A DNA stretch of 64,000 bases, from the NCBI GenBank assembly GCA_016711045.1, contig JADJTT010000008.1, forward strand, positions 248,001 through 312,000, given 5' to 3'. Shown in pieces: positions 33,637 to 44,500 of the stretch. Under the pieces are notes generated by a model that made no database searches, was not told the DNA's origin, and saw only the letters and a program-made list of their open reading frames with translations. Position numbers and translations under genes: made by a program. How positions within the stretch are numbered: the first letter of the stretch is position 1; each line of letters opens with the position of its first letter. Source of the DNA: Saprospirales bacterium (GTDB taxonomy: Bacteria > Bacteroidota > Bacteroidia > Chitinophagales > Saprospiraceae).

Positions 33637-36600
33637 GTGAAATACCCGATCTACTTCAACCTTCTGTGCCTTTCCCTGACAGCAGCCTTATGCTGTCCCG
33701 GGTCGCTTTTGGCTCAAGGGGCTGAGTGGGTAGTCAAGGTGCGGGAAGTGACGACCGACGATGGGTTGTCGAGCCGGTTTTTGCATCAGATCTATCAGGA
33801 TGAAGAAGACCATATGTGGTTTGTGACTTCTGAAGGGCTGAACAGGTACGATGGCTACCGGATGGAAGCATTTAACCTTCGGCAGATGGGCGGACGGATG
33901 TCCTATCCCTACACCATATTGGAGGATTGCGCCCGGAATATTTGGCTGGTATCGTATTCCGTTGAACCATTGACAAGGCGTACAGATCGATTTGATTGGA
34001 AACTGGAGGTGTTGGATCCTTTCAATAAAACAATTGTCTCCGGAGAAAAGGATTTGCCATTTCCCGTGGAGGACCTTACCTGGGTGGGACACATCCCCGG
34101 GCAATTGATCCTTTTTGGCACAAAGAATGGGGCGATTTTTGCTTACGACGGTAGTTTTTTTCTTCTTTTCTCGGTGCCCGGCGGCAAACCGGTCCTGCAT
34201 TTAATGGGCGCAGAATCTGGCGCCGTTTACTTTGTGGCAGGCGATACCTTGTGGATGATCGATGCAAAGGGAATGGTCCAGGGGCAACGGAAACTACCGG
34301 ATGGACTGACCGAACTCGAGACCAATTCGGCAGGTGATTTGTGGGGCTTATTCGCTGATGGGCAAGGCGACAAACAGCTTATCTATCTGGAGCCAACGAA
34401 GGGGGAGACGAGCGATTGGCTTCTTCCTGCCAGGTTGGGTTTTCAAAAGAAAATGGTGATAAATTGGAAAGTAAGCCCGGAAGGAGGAATAGTCCTGCAT
34501 CATGCCGGATTTCTGGGCTTGTTTGATAAACAAGGAGAGGTGCGGGCGGATTTTTCGGAAGCATTGGCGAAGGGTCGCCCCGGGTTTTACTTCAACTATT
34601 TGTACTTTGATCGCCTGGGCTCCTTGTGGGGCGCCACTTCTTCGGGGGTGCGCAAAATGTCCTGGCGGTCCAATCCTTTTCACCATTTCCTGCACCGGGA
34701 TCCCCCGAGTATTCGTGGGATGGGTTGGGTAAATGATTCGGTACTGGTGGTCGCAAATTATAAACAGACGCTGCTGTTAAACGTGCGCACCGGGGCCTCG
34801 GAATATATAGAATCAGCATCTGATGTGGGCATGGGCATTTGTCGCGACACCTCGGGCTATTGGTGGATGGGAGGACATGAAGATCATTTTACCCGGTATA
34901 GCCCCGGTTTTCGATCGCCCAAAATCTATCACTTATTTTCCGCCCCTTCCAGGATGTCAAGGCGCCCCGCTGATGCGAATGTACCTTTTGTCGACCGCAG
35001 GGGGAAGATTTGGCTCGGCCTTTCCAGGGGATTGGCCTTTTTTGATCCCGAACTGGACGAGGTCATATTTTTGCAACCTACCGGTCCTTTTTCCCATATT
35101 CAAGAAAAAGGCGTCAATTGCTTTTTTGAAAATGAACAGGGAGTATGGGTGGGAACAAGTGAAGGGCTTTATTTGGTCCAACCGGATGGAACGGTTCAGT
35201 CTTTTGTGGAAACCCTCAAAAGGTTTGACATTTTATTCGTTCATCAGGATGCCGAAGGACATTTTTGGCTGGCTACCCGCGGTGATGGACTGGTATTCTG
35301 GAATCCTGCCTCCGGCGCAGTTCGCATGTTCAATTCAACTATCGGATTCTTCAGTGATGTGATTTATACGGTGTTGGAAGACCACCACGGCGTATTATGG
35401 CTTTCTTCCAATAAAGGCCTCATTCGATTTGATCCCAAAAACGAGGAATCTGCCTTTTTTAGGATGCAAGATGGGCTGGCCAATATAGAGTTTAATTACC
35501 TGGCCTATGCACAGGATACGCTCCATGGGTGGATCTACTTCGGTGGCACGGAAGGCATTACCGCTTTTCACCCCGACTCCGTGGCCAATTTTCAGCCACT
35601 GGAGGCGCCTTTGCGGATCACGTCTTTTATGGAATGGGTACCTGAGTCGGGTGCCTTGAAAGACCATACCCTCCATGTCCGGGAGGAAGGACGGATCACC
35701 CTGAAGCCGCCCATTCAGTCTTTTCAGTTGTCCTTCGCACTGATGAGCTATCAAGACCCCAAATATATTCAATATGCCTATTGGATGGAGAGGCTGGAAT
35801 CTTCGTGGGTTTTTCTGGAGGAACCCACGGTTCGACTTTCGCGCATTCCACCCGGGTCTTATATTTTACATATCAATGGAAGAGGGGAAAACGGGCAGTG
35901 GGCCAGCGAGGAACTCCGGATACCCATCTGGGTTGCCAAACCGTTCTACCTGCGTCCTGCCTTTTGGCTCGGCGCAGGCCTTGTCCTGATCCTGATCGCC
36001 TTCCTTTATTACCAGTTCCATCTCTGGCAGTTAAAAGTCCGGAAAAACTGGCTGGAGCAGGAAGTCAACCGCCGTACGCAGGATTTGCAGGAAAGTCAAC
36101 GCCTTGTCAATCAGCAATACCGGGAACTGGAAAAGCTCAACCGTACCAAGGACCATCTCTTTCTGATCCTGGCACACGAGCTCAAAAACCCGGTCTTGTC
36201 CTTTCGGAATATTTCCCAGAAGATCAACTACCTGCTGAGCAGGAAACAAATGGATCGTCTTCAGCAACTGGGCGCTACCCTCGACCGAAACGCCATTGAT
36301 GCCCACAACTTGCTCGACAACCTCCTGCATTGGGGCAAAACCCAGCAGGGGACCTTTACTATGCACCCTCGTATTATATATGTACACGAGGCGTTTGCAC
36401 AGGTCATGGAGCACTATCAGCCCCGAGTGGAAGAAAAGAAGATCCAATTGACCACCTGCCTCGACAATGAAGAAGTTTCCATTTGGGCCGACCCGACCGC
36501 TTTTCAGATCCTGCTCCGAAATCTGGTTGACAATGCGGTGAAATTCACCCCTTCCAGTGGCACGATCTGCCTGTGCGCCAACGAGGTCAAGGAGGGCGGC

Positions 36601-36843
36601 ACGCTTGTGGAAGTAACGGATACCGGATTGGGGATGAAGCCGGAAGTACAACAATTGCTATTCCAGCCTTCGGACAAACCCAGCGTGGGCACCGCAGGGG
36701 AGCGTGGTAGCGGCCTCGGCCTTCTCCTGGTGCGGGAATTGATGAACTTGCACCACGGGGAGCTCCGTATCCAATCGGAATACGGAAAAGGGAGTACCTT
36801 TGGGTTGTGGTTTCCCGTACCAATGAAAACAATAAAAAAATGA
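33637..36843 (+). CDS. Propeller-type sensor histidine kinase
   Basis: A 1068-residue membrane sensor. The GTG start at 33637 opens a signal peptide (to about residue 27). Residues about 30-660 are two-component-regulator propeller repeats, for example VTTDDGLSSRFLHQIYQDEEDHMWFVTSEGLNRYDG. A Y_Y_Y-type domain follows (about 690-765), with one transmembrane helix near 770-790. The kinase part has the H-box LAHELKNPV (His847), N-box DNAVKF, and G-boxes DTGLGM and GSGLGL. It lacks the fused receiver and AraC output of classical hybrid sensors; that role falls to the overlapping LytTR gene. The signal is unknown; such sensors in Bacteroidota often detect glycans. Confidence 0.93.
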   Translation: MKYPIYFNLLCLSLTAALCCPGSLLAQGAEWVVKVREVTTDDGLSSRFLHQIYQDEEDHMWFVTSEGLNRYDGYRMEAFNLRQMGGRMSYPYTILEDCARNIWLVSYSVEPLTRRTDRFDWKLEVLDPFNKTIVSGEKDLPFPVEDLTWVGHIPGQLILFGTKNGAIFAYDGSFFLLFSVPGGKPVLHLMGAESGAVYFVAGDTLWMIDAKGMVQGQRKLPDGLTELETNSAGDLWGLFADGQGDKQLIYLEPTKGETSDWLLPARLGFQKKMVINWKVSPEGGIVLHHAGFLGLFDKQGEVRADFSEALAKGRPGFYFNYLYFDRLGSLWGATSSGVRKMSWRSNPFHHFLHRDPPSIRGMGWVNDSVLVVANYKQTLLLNVRTGASEYIESASDVGMGICRDTSGYWWMGGHEDHFTRYSPGFRSPKIYHLFSAPSRMSRRPADANVPFVDRRGKIWLGLSRGLAFFDPELDEVIFLQPTGPFSHIQEKGVNCFFENEQGVWVGTSEGLYLVQPDGTVQSFVETLKRFDILFVHQDAEGHFWLATRGDGLVFWNPASGAVRMFNSTIGFFSDVIYTVLEDHHGVLWLSSNKGLIRFDPKNEESAFFRMQDGLANIEFNYLAYAQDTLHGWIYFGGTEGITAFHPDSVANFQPLEAPLRITSFMEWVPESGALKDHTLHVREEGRITLKPPIQSFQLSFALMSYQDPKYIQYAYWMERLESSWVFLEEPTVRLSRIPPGSYILHINGRGENGQWASEELRIPIWVAKPFYLRPAFWLGAGLVLILIAFLYYQFHLWQLKVRKNWLEQEVNRRTQDLQESQRLVNQQYRELEKLNRTKDHLFLILAHELKNPVLSFRNISQKINYLLSRKQMDRLQQLGATLDRNAIDAHNLLDNLLHWGKTQQGTFTMHPRIIYVHEAFAQVMEHYQPRVEEKKIQLTTCLDNEEVSIWADPTAFQILLRNLVDNAVKFTPSSGTICLCANEVKEGGTLVEVTDTGLGMKPEVQQLLFQPSDKPSVGTAGERGSGLGLLLVRELMNLHHGELRIQSEYGKGSTFGLWFPVPMKTIKK

Positions 36844-37571
36844 CGACACACACCCGCCTTTGGATCGTAGAAGACAACTTGTCCTTTGCCCTGGAGATGG
36901 AAATATTTGCTACCGACCTTGGGTATGAAGTGTTGGGCCTTACTTCCAGGGGAGAAGATGCGCTTGAGGCTATTCCGGGACAGGAGCCCGATCTGATCAT
37001 CATGGATATCAACCTGGAAGGGGAGATGAACGGGTTGGAACTGGCAAAGGAGCTGGAGCCCACCGGAATCCCCATTCTCTTTATTACCGTGCACGACCGG
37101 CCCGACTACTTTGAACTGGCCCAGGAAACCAACTGGGCAGGCTATCTGGTCAAGCCGTTCGATAAATTGTCGCTACAGGCGGCCATCGAAGTAGCGCTCC
37201 GGCAGCGGTATGCACCCGAAAAGGAAGGTTTTGGGGAAAACGTGCTTCGGCCCGACTGCCTTCTGATCAAAGCCCAGGGCGTATACCACCGGGTATTATT
37301 TACCGATATCGACTTCATTCAGTCGGAAGGCAATTACTGCACGATTTTCACCAAGGACAGGAGGTATGCCCTGAAAACATCCTTGCGACAGTTGCTGGAA
37401 GGACTTCCAAAAGACCAGTTCAGCCAGGTCCACAAAAGCCATGCCGTGCAGCTGAGTCGTATTGATGCCATTGATTCCGGCGCCGGGGAGGTGGTGATCG
37501 GCGCACATCGGTTGCCTTTAGGCAAAGGGTATAGGGATGCATTGATCAAGCGGTTCAAGGTGTTGAAGTGA
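36840..37571 (+). CDS. LytTR family response regulator
   Basis: A 243-residue regulator whose ATG overlaps the kinase stop (ATGA), which indicates translational coupling. Residues 1-125 are a receiver domain with the acidic pair Glu11-Asp12, phospho-acceptor Asp56 (IIMDINLEG) and Lys in YLVKPFD. Residues about 140-243 form a LytTR DNA-binding domain (YHRVLFTDIDFIQSEGNYCTIFT, FSQVHKSHAVQLSRIDAID). The gene upstream is the evident partner. The nearest downstream target could be the giant protein gene at 38233, but no LytTR site was identified. Confidence 0.93.
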   Translation: MTTHTRLWIVEDNLSFALEMEIFATDLGYEVLGLTSRGEDALEAIPGQEPDLIIMDINLEGEMNGLELAKELEPTGIPILFITVHDRPDYFELAQETNWAGYLVKPFDKLSLQAAIEVALRQRYAPEKEGFGENVLRPDCLLIKAQGVYHRVLFTDIDFIQSEGNYCTIFTKDRRYALKTSLRQLLEGLPKDQFSQVHKSHAVQLSRIDAIDSGAGEVVIGAHRLPLGKGYRDALIKRFKVLK

Positions 37572-37674
37572 ACAGTGAACGGATTTAAACTCCGCTCACC
37601 GCTCACAAAAACGCAATGACCTGGTATTTATCTTGTTAAAGTTGCATATTTCATAAAAATATGACCGATGTAGC

Positions 37675-37704
37675 TTGGTTTTTTTAAATATTATTTTAGT
37701 TTTG
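37675..37704 (+). promoter_or_regulatory. Predicted promoter of giant protein A
   Basis: TTG at 37675-37677, a 19-base spacer and TAGTTTTG at 37697-37704, an exact TAnnTTTG. The ATG of giant A is at 38233, so the leader would be about 520 bases. Confidence 0.55.
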
Positions 37705-38232
37705 AAAGAAAGTAAGCCAAATTTCCCCCAAAAGGGTGATAATTCTTTTTAATCAATTTGCAAAAGCAATAATTAAATATATTTTACTCTAACCCGTCAC
37801 CTGCCTGGATTTTAATGCGTTGGAGGATTTCGAGCTAACTGATTGCATTTATACAAAAATCAAGTGGTCTGCCAGCCGGGGCCGCACTACTCACAAACTA
37901 CTTTTTTTTCAGAATAGCTCACTTTTACAAGTATCGTAGTATGCTTATAAAGGTTTGCCCGGACTCCTTTTATTAATCATCCCAAAGGGAGCCCCACGGC
38001 CCCTGAGCCTTGTGTTACATTCCTTCCTGGCGGAAGCTTCTAGTTGTTCACCCATTTTCAAGAAAAAAACAGAAAATTCCCGTAACCCGGTGATTTCCTG
38101 AGGGGGGTATTGGATTATCCCCAAAAGTGACTTCCCGGCCCGGTATATGTCCAAAGCATGGTCGACAGCTGCGTTCACATAAGTTCGGCACTAACTACTA
38201 ACATATTTTATCTATTGAGAAACTACCTAATC
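37705..38232 (+). other. Long untranslated leader of giant protein A
   Basis: No ORF with coding character was found here. It contains TTTTTTTTCAGAA at about 37901-37913, followed within 30 bases by AAGTAtCGTA and TATGC, an order repeated in the leader of giant B near 50880-50930. A GGTTTGCCCGGACTCC stretch and a GGGGGGTATTGGATTATCCCC hairpin (about 38102-38122) are also present. Whether it is regulatory is unknown. Confidence 0.45.
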
Positions 38233-38429
38233 ATGAAATGTTTTCACCTAAACACTCTTGGCCAATTTTTTGCTGAGAATCACCCCAATACAGCAAACAA
38301 CTTTTGGCGCTGTATCGCCCTGTCTGGTCTGGTATTGGTCCTTTTTTTCCAGATCAATAGCCTCTCGCCCAAAACTGCTCGGTAAATGCCAACGTAGCCC
38401 AGACTTTTTGTCCGGAAGATCCAGTATTT

Positions 38430-41225
38430 TTGCTCGGTTCTGCTTCGGGGTTATTTAACCCGGGGACTATTTTGTGGACCCAGGTAGCGGGCCCGGCGGT
38501 GATCATCGATGATCCGACCAATTTTGTGAGTAGTATCACTGGTGTCATTGGCGGCAATATGTACACCTTCCGGCTGCAGATCAAATGCACCGATGGATCC
38601 CTGGCTTTCCAGGATGTAACCTATACCATTTTGCCGAATACCCCGGCCAATGCAGGACCCGATATAGGAGGTTGTCCGGCAAATAATCCTTATACCCTGG
38701 CAGCAAACAGTCCGGCCTCGGGCGAATTAGCCTTCTGGTCAATCGTAGGTGACAACAATGGCGTGACCATTGGCAGCCCCACAGATCCGAATACCACGAT
38801 CACACTGGCCGATGGCGCCGGGGGAGAAACTACTCTCCGGTGGACGATCACCAATATCAACGGATGTTTTACGACGGACGATGTCATTGTCACCAACTGT
38901 GGGGGCGTCGAACCGGTAGACGCCGGTGCAAACCAAAATACAGGAGGCTGTTATTCCCTCTCTGCCTTCGCCAATATGTCTGCTACTCCGGCCGGCTACT
39001 GTGGAACCGGTACCTGGAGCGTGGTGAGTGGGCCAAACGTACCTACGATCGGCAATGTACACGACAACAATACGACGATCAGCAATTTGATCGAGGGCAC
39101 GTATACGTTCCGATGGGTGGTGGAAGGTCCTTGCGCCAACGGCGAAGACCTGGTGACGATTGTCGTACCTCCGCCCTTAGGGGATGGAACGACTGCGGTC
39201 GCCTCTGGCAGCGAAACTTTCTGCGACGGGCGCACCTCCGCATTTTTGACGGGGAACGCGCCGCTGTATACCAACGAAACAGTCCTTTGGACGCAAACCG
39301 GAGGTCCAGCTGCGCTCATTGCCTGCCCCACTTGCCCGGTAACAGAAGTGACCGGTTTGGACGGGACGAGCACCTATTCGTTCTCCTATACCGTCACGAA
39401 TACCGTGACGGGGTGCTCCAGTTCAGATGGCCCGGTAACCTTGCAATACGGAATGAACTCCATTGTGGAGGTGGCCATTGAAAATATACACCTGGGTTGT
39501 GACGAGACAGAGGCCACCATTACCTATACCAACTCAGGCCCCGGCGCCGTCCAATGGCGGCTAATCAACGGTCCGGCGGGAATCACCACCCCATGGGCGA
39601 ATGCGGACCCTTCTCCCTTTACCATAACCGATCTGATCGTAGCGGGTCCTTATGTGGTCCAACTGCGAAAAAACGCGCCGGTAGGCGCATCCTGCGTCTC
39701 GGCATCGGATCAATTGCTCATAATTGTTTCGCGCGTGACCGGACTCTCCAATGCAGGTACGGATCAACTGTTCCTGGGTTGTGATCTTTTCGAAACGGAT
39801 CTGGCGGGTAACACCCCTCCTGTTTTTCCGGTTGATTTGGGCCTATATGGCACCTGGAGCCTGATCAGTGGGCCGAACACGCCCATTATTGACGATGTGC
39901 TTGATCCGAATACGCATATCAGCGGGTTGATCGATGGGGACTATACTTTCCGGTGGACGATTTCCGGTGGGCCCATTTGCGACCCGGCTATAGACGATGT
40001 GGTGGTGCGTGTCACCGCCTCAGTGCCTCCTATTGACGTCGACGCAGGTCCACCGCAAACAGTATGTATCGGTACACCTGTATACCTCTCAGGCAATACG
40101 GTACCTTCCAATGAATTGGCTACCTGGTCTGTTGTCCCGAGTGCAGGGGTGGTCTTTTCTGATGTAAATGACCCTCATGTAGTGGTTACCGGGCTGTCCG
40201 CCTCTACCGCATATACTTTCACCTGGACTGTCACGAACAATTGTGAAAGCGCTTCGGATGAGGTGGTGATCACCACCAATAATACCCTTGGGCCAATTGA
40301 GGCCCTGGCCGGGCCGGACCAGTGTCTGACTTCCGGTAGCTATAATTTTAACCTGGCCGGCAATAACCCTTCGCCCGGTGCAGGCATGTGGTTTTTGATG
40401 CCTGGCAGTCCGTCCTCCGCTATTTTCTCCAACTCCTCTTTATTCAATACCGGTGTCACGGTATCGGCAGATGGCACCTATATTTTTGTATGGCAAGTCG
40501 ACAATAATGCATGTGTGCCTACCACCGATACGGTGGTCATCACCATTTCCGGCCCCATACCGGCTGCAAATGCCGGTGCAGATCAGGAGGTCTGCGGTAC
40601 TTCCGCCACGATGGCAGCAGTGGCTCCATCCCCGGTTGGCACAGGCACCTGGACCCAGGTCAGTGGACCAAATAACGCGGTGATCACCTCCCCGAATAGT
40701 CCGACGACTACCCTTACGGGACTGACGGAAGGCGTCTATGAATTCAAGTGGACGGTGGAGAATGGCGCTTGCCCGGGTTCTGAGGATAAGGTGAAGTTGT
40801 TCGTTTCCCTGCCTGCTCCTACAGCCTTCGCAGGCAATGACCAAACGATTTGTAACGCCACTTCAACTACGCTTGCGGGCAATGCGGTAACCAGCGGCTC
40901 CTGGACCGTCGTATCGGGCCCCAATACCCCCGTTTTTTCCAATGACCTGTCACCCACCAGCACGGTAAGTGGCCTGGTTTTTGGCGTCTATGTGTTGCAG
41001 TGGAATAGCCGCGGAGGGACGTTTTGCCCGGTAGAAACCGATCAGATGCAGCTTACGGTGTATCCCGCCGCCAATGCCGGAGGTGATCAGGAATACTGCG
41101 ATGATATCTCGTCGGTTAATCTCATCGGCAATGTGGGGAGTAGCGGTACCTGGACGCCGATCAGCGGACCAAACACCGCCACTATTCTTTCCACTTCTTC
41201 AATTCAGCCACCGCCTCCGGGCTAG
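38430..41225 (+). CDS. Giant protein A, PKD-like repeat fragment
   Basis: About 930 residues of PKD-like repeats; the true frame already opens near 38391 (NANVAQTFCPEDPVF). Each repeat follows the pattern ANAGpDqxxC...LAGNxPxxGxGxWxxxSGPNxxxIxxxxxPxTxxxGLxxGxYxFxWTVxNxxCxxxxDxVxI. The two cysteines per repeat may form a disulfide. The fragment ends out of frame at QPPPPG; the other frame continues SATASGLVPGVYTFQYG. Confidence 0.8.
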   Translation: MLGSASGLFNPGTILWTQVAGPAVIIDDPTNFVSSITGVIGGNMYTFRLQIKCTDGSLAFQDVTYTILPNTPANAGPDIGGCPANNPYTLAANSPASGELAFWSIVGDNNGVTIGSPTDPNTTITLADGAGGETTLRWTITNINGCFTTDDVIVTNCGGVEPVDAGANQNTGGCYSLSAFANMSATPAGYCGTGTWSVVSGPNVPTIGNVHDNNTTISNLIEGTYTFRWVVEGPCANGEDLVTIVVPPPLGDGTTAVASGSETFCDGRTSAFLTGNAPLYTNETVLWTQTGGPAALIACPTCPVTEVTGLDGTSTYSFSYTVTNTVTGCSSSDGPVTLQYGMNSIVEVAIENIHLGCDETEATITYTNSGPGAVQWRLINGPAGITTPWANADPSPFTITDLIVAGPYVVQLRKNAPVGASCVSASDQLLIIVSRVTGLSNAGTDQLFLGCDLFETDLAGNTPPVFPVDLGLYGTWSLISGPNTPIIDDVLDPNTHISGLIDGDYTFRWTISGGPICDPAIDDVVVRVTASVPPIDVDAGPPQTVCIGTPVYLSGNTVPSNELATWSVVPSAGVVFSDVNDPHVVVTGLSASTAYTFTWTVTNNCESASDEVVITTNNTLGPIEALAGPDQCLTSGSYNFNLAGNNPSPGAGMWFLMPGSPSSAIFSNSSLFNTGVTVSADGTYIFVWQVDNNACVPTTDTVVITISGPIPAANAGADQEVCGTSATMAAVAPSPVGTGTWTQVSGPNNAVITSPNSPTTTLTGLTEGVYEFKWTVENGACPGSEDKVKLFVSLPAPTAFAGNDQTICNATSTTLAGNAVTSGSWTVVSGPNTPVFSNDLSPTSTVSGLVFGVYVLQWNSRGGTFCPVETDQMQLTVYPAANAGGDQEYCDDISSVNLIGNVGSSGTWTPISGPNTATILSTSSIQPPPPG

Positions 41226-41325
41226 TTCCCGGCGTGTATACCTTTCAATATGGAATTTCTATCTCAGGAAGTCCGGGATGTGTTTCTACTGACCAAATGA
41301 CGGTGACCTTGATGCGCCGCCTACG

Positions 41326-41568
41326 GTGGCAAACGCGGGAATCGATCAAGGAGCCTGTGAAACTGCAGCTACTTCTTTTGTGCTGAACGGCAATACGCCT
41401 TCCTCGGGTACCGGTACCTGGACTGTCGTGCCGCTCCGAGGAGGTACTTTTACCTTAACTGGCCCCACCGATCCAACTGCCGTTCACCCCTTCAGGCTAT
41501 GGAACCTATCTGTTGGTCTGGGAAATTGCCAACGGAACTTGTGCTACGGAGGATCAAATGCTGATTAA
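41326..41568 (+). CDS. Giant protein A, short PKD-like fragment
   Basis: An 80-residue piece (ANAGIDQGACETAATSFVLNGNTPSSGTGTWTVVP) that is one PKD-like repeat, bounded by frame changes near 41305 and 41485. Its last 25 residues are out of frame. The listed start is only the first ATG of the frame. Confidence 0.6.
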   Translation: MANAGIDQGACETAATSFVLNGNTPSSGTGTWTVVPLRGGTFTLTGPTDPTAVHPFRLWNLSVGLGNCQRNLCYGGSNAD

Positions 41569-44500
41569 TTATTACCAGGATCCCCTGGCAGCCAACGCAG
41601 GATTGGATCAAACAGCTGTGTGTGCCGACCAGGTGACCATGGCTGCGGATCCACCCATTGCAGGGGTCGGGGTGTGGACACAGGTAGGTGCTACACCCAG
41701 TGTCGCAAATATTGCCTCTACAGTCTCTCCCGCTACGGTGATCAGCGATTTGGTGGCAGGCGTATATACGTTTGATTGGACCGTCACCAACGGAACCTGC
41801 CCCACATACACTGACCAGGTGACCGTTACGGTAGAAGAAACCCCGGAAACGGCCGTTGCAGGCCCTGACCAGAAATTCTGCAGCCTGGTGACTTCCGCTA
41901 CCCTGGCGGCTACCCCGGTATCATCGCCTACGACGGGAGCCTGGAGTATTGTCAGCAAACCATCCGGTGCGCCGGATCCGACCTTTAGTCCTTCCAGTTC
42001 AGATCCTGCTGCCACAGCCAATGGACTCCAGGAGGGCATATATGTATTTGAATGGACGACAAGTTATTTTAATTCCGGTTCTGGCATCACCTGTGAATCG
42101 ACCGACCAGGTCACTATTACCAACGTACCCGTCGTCGCGGATGCAATAACCGGTACCGATGACGAACTTTGCTATGGCGAAGCCATGTTGTTGGTCGGCA
42201 ATACGCCGACAGTCGGTACGGGTAAATGGACTCAAACCGCTGGAAGCCCCGTATTTATTCTCAATTCTACCAACCCCACTACTCAAGTGCTGGGGTACAC
42301 CGCAGGCACCTACACCTTTAGGTGGGAGATCACGTACGACCCTGACGATGATCCGCCTTGCACAGATTTTGATGACGTGACCATTACGGTACATCCGCTT
42401 CCCACTCAGGCTCTGGCAGGCGCAGATCAGAATGTGTGCGCTGCGCCCAGTACCAGCACGAGCACCGTACTGGCCGGCAATACGCCGGCAGGCGGGGAAA
42501 CGGGCACCTGGTCCTGGATCAGCGGTCCCAATGTAGTGACCTTTTCAAGCGTGAACGCCAATACACCTGGCGCCACAGCCAATGGGCTGTTTCCAGGTCC
42601 AGGAGCGGCCCCACTTGGAAGTCCGAATATATACGAGTTGCAATGGACGATTGCCAATGCTACGAACACTTGCTTTAGCAGCGATAATATGCTGGTGGAT
42701 GTTTGGGAGGAACCCACGACGGCTGCTGCCGGAACCGACCAGGAATGGTGTAATGTGACCGGATTTACCCTTACCGCAGGAACAGTTACTGTTGGGCAGG
42801 GCGTTTGGACTAAAGTGAGCGGGCCTGCAGGTGTCATCACCAGTCCGACTTCCGCCACGACTACCGTCACCGGTACCGTGCCGGGAACCTACGTTTTTCG
42901 CTGGACGACCACCCATGGTACGACCCTCACAGGGCCTGCATGTACCAGTATAGATGAAGTAACGATTTATAATTATGCGGATTTGGCTGCCGGCGGACCT
43001 GTCGGCGCTACTGTCTGTGACGGCGGTACAGCCACACTTAGCGCCCTGGCTACCGGTGGCTCCGGAGCCTATACCTATGTATGGGAGATGAGCACTGGAG
43101 ATTGTACCTCCCCATCTTTTTCACCCATAGTACCCGCTGCAACGGGTCCGACCTATACGACACCTGCTTTAGCAGCTACCACTTCTTATCGGGTGATCAT
43201 CTCCGATGCCAATGGGATCTGTACCCCGCCGCTTACCTCCAATTGTGCCACCGTAACGGTGGTGCCCGACCCGATCATCACGGCTCAACCCGCTGCCTCG
43301 ACGATCTGCTCCGGCGGTACTCAAACCTTGACGGCGGTGGGCTGGGTAGATCCTCCATTTTCCGTAACCTATCAATGGCAAAAGAGCACGACTGGCTGTG
43401 CAGGCACGTTTACGAATATTTCAGGCGCCACATCCAGCACCTATATTACTCCTGGACTGACCACCACCACCTATTACCGGGTGATCGTGGCTGCTACCGG
43501 ATCCGGTTGTTTTACTGGCCCTTCGGCTTGTGCGACTGTAACCGTCAATCCCAAGCCCATCATCAATACGCAACCTCAGAATGCCACCCGTTGCGTAGAT
43601 GACGCCGTTAGCTTCACCTCTACCGCCTCTCCCGGAGCGGGCGGCACGCTTTCCTACCAATGGGAGGTGAGTACCAATGGAGGTACCACCTGGTCTACTT
43701 CGATCCTCAACGTGGTTGGAACAACCACGACTACGACCTTGACGATTAATCCGGTGACACTGGCCATGAATAATTACAGGTATCGCATGGTAGTGACCGA
43801 AACAGGTACTGCCACCTGTACCACCAATAGCAGTGCGGCCATCCTTACTGCGCGCAACTGCTACTCCCTGGGTAATCAAATCTGGGCCGATGCCAATGGC
43901 AATGGTTTGTTGGATGGCGGAGAGTCCGGGATTGATGGCGTGACCGTGCGGCTTTTGAATCCCGATGGCACTCCGGCAGATAATCCGAATATCCCAGGCA
44001 TTCAGCCCTATGTAGTGACGACTTCAGGTGGGGGGTACTATCGATTTGACAACATCCTGGCCGGCAACTATATCGTAGAAGTCGTAGGCGGTACAGGCAC
44101 CCCATTGGATGGGTACTTTTCCAGCACGATCAATGCGGGTGATCCCGACCTGGACGTCGATGACAACGACGACAACGGTACGGTGATCGTGGGCACCAAT
44201 GTGCGCAGTCAGCCTGTGACCCTGGGTCCGGGCAATTCCGAACCCACCGGCGAAACCAACCTTGGGCCCGGAGACCCGGGGCAACCCGATGCCCGTTCGA
44301 ACCTCACCGTAGACTTTGGGTTCATTCAACCGATGAACGTCGGGGACTACGTGTGGTACGACACCAATAACGACGGAACACAAGATGGAGGCGAACCCCC
44401 GGTAGTGGGCGCTACTATGACCATATACAATGCCAACGGCACCCCGGTTACGGTGGGCGCCAATGGTTTACCTTATACGAATACGACCCTGACGAACAGC

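Noticed and set aside
37572..38232. Search for a tRNA or small gene in the leader of giant A
   Set aside because: No cloverleaf or coding-like frame was recognised; only the promoter, a hairpin and the shared motif.
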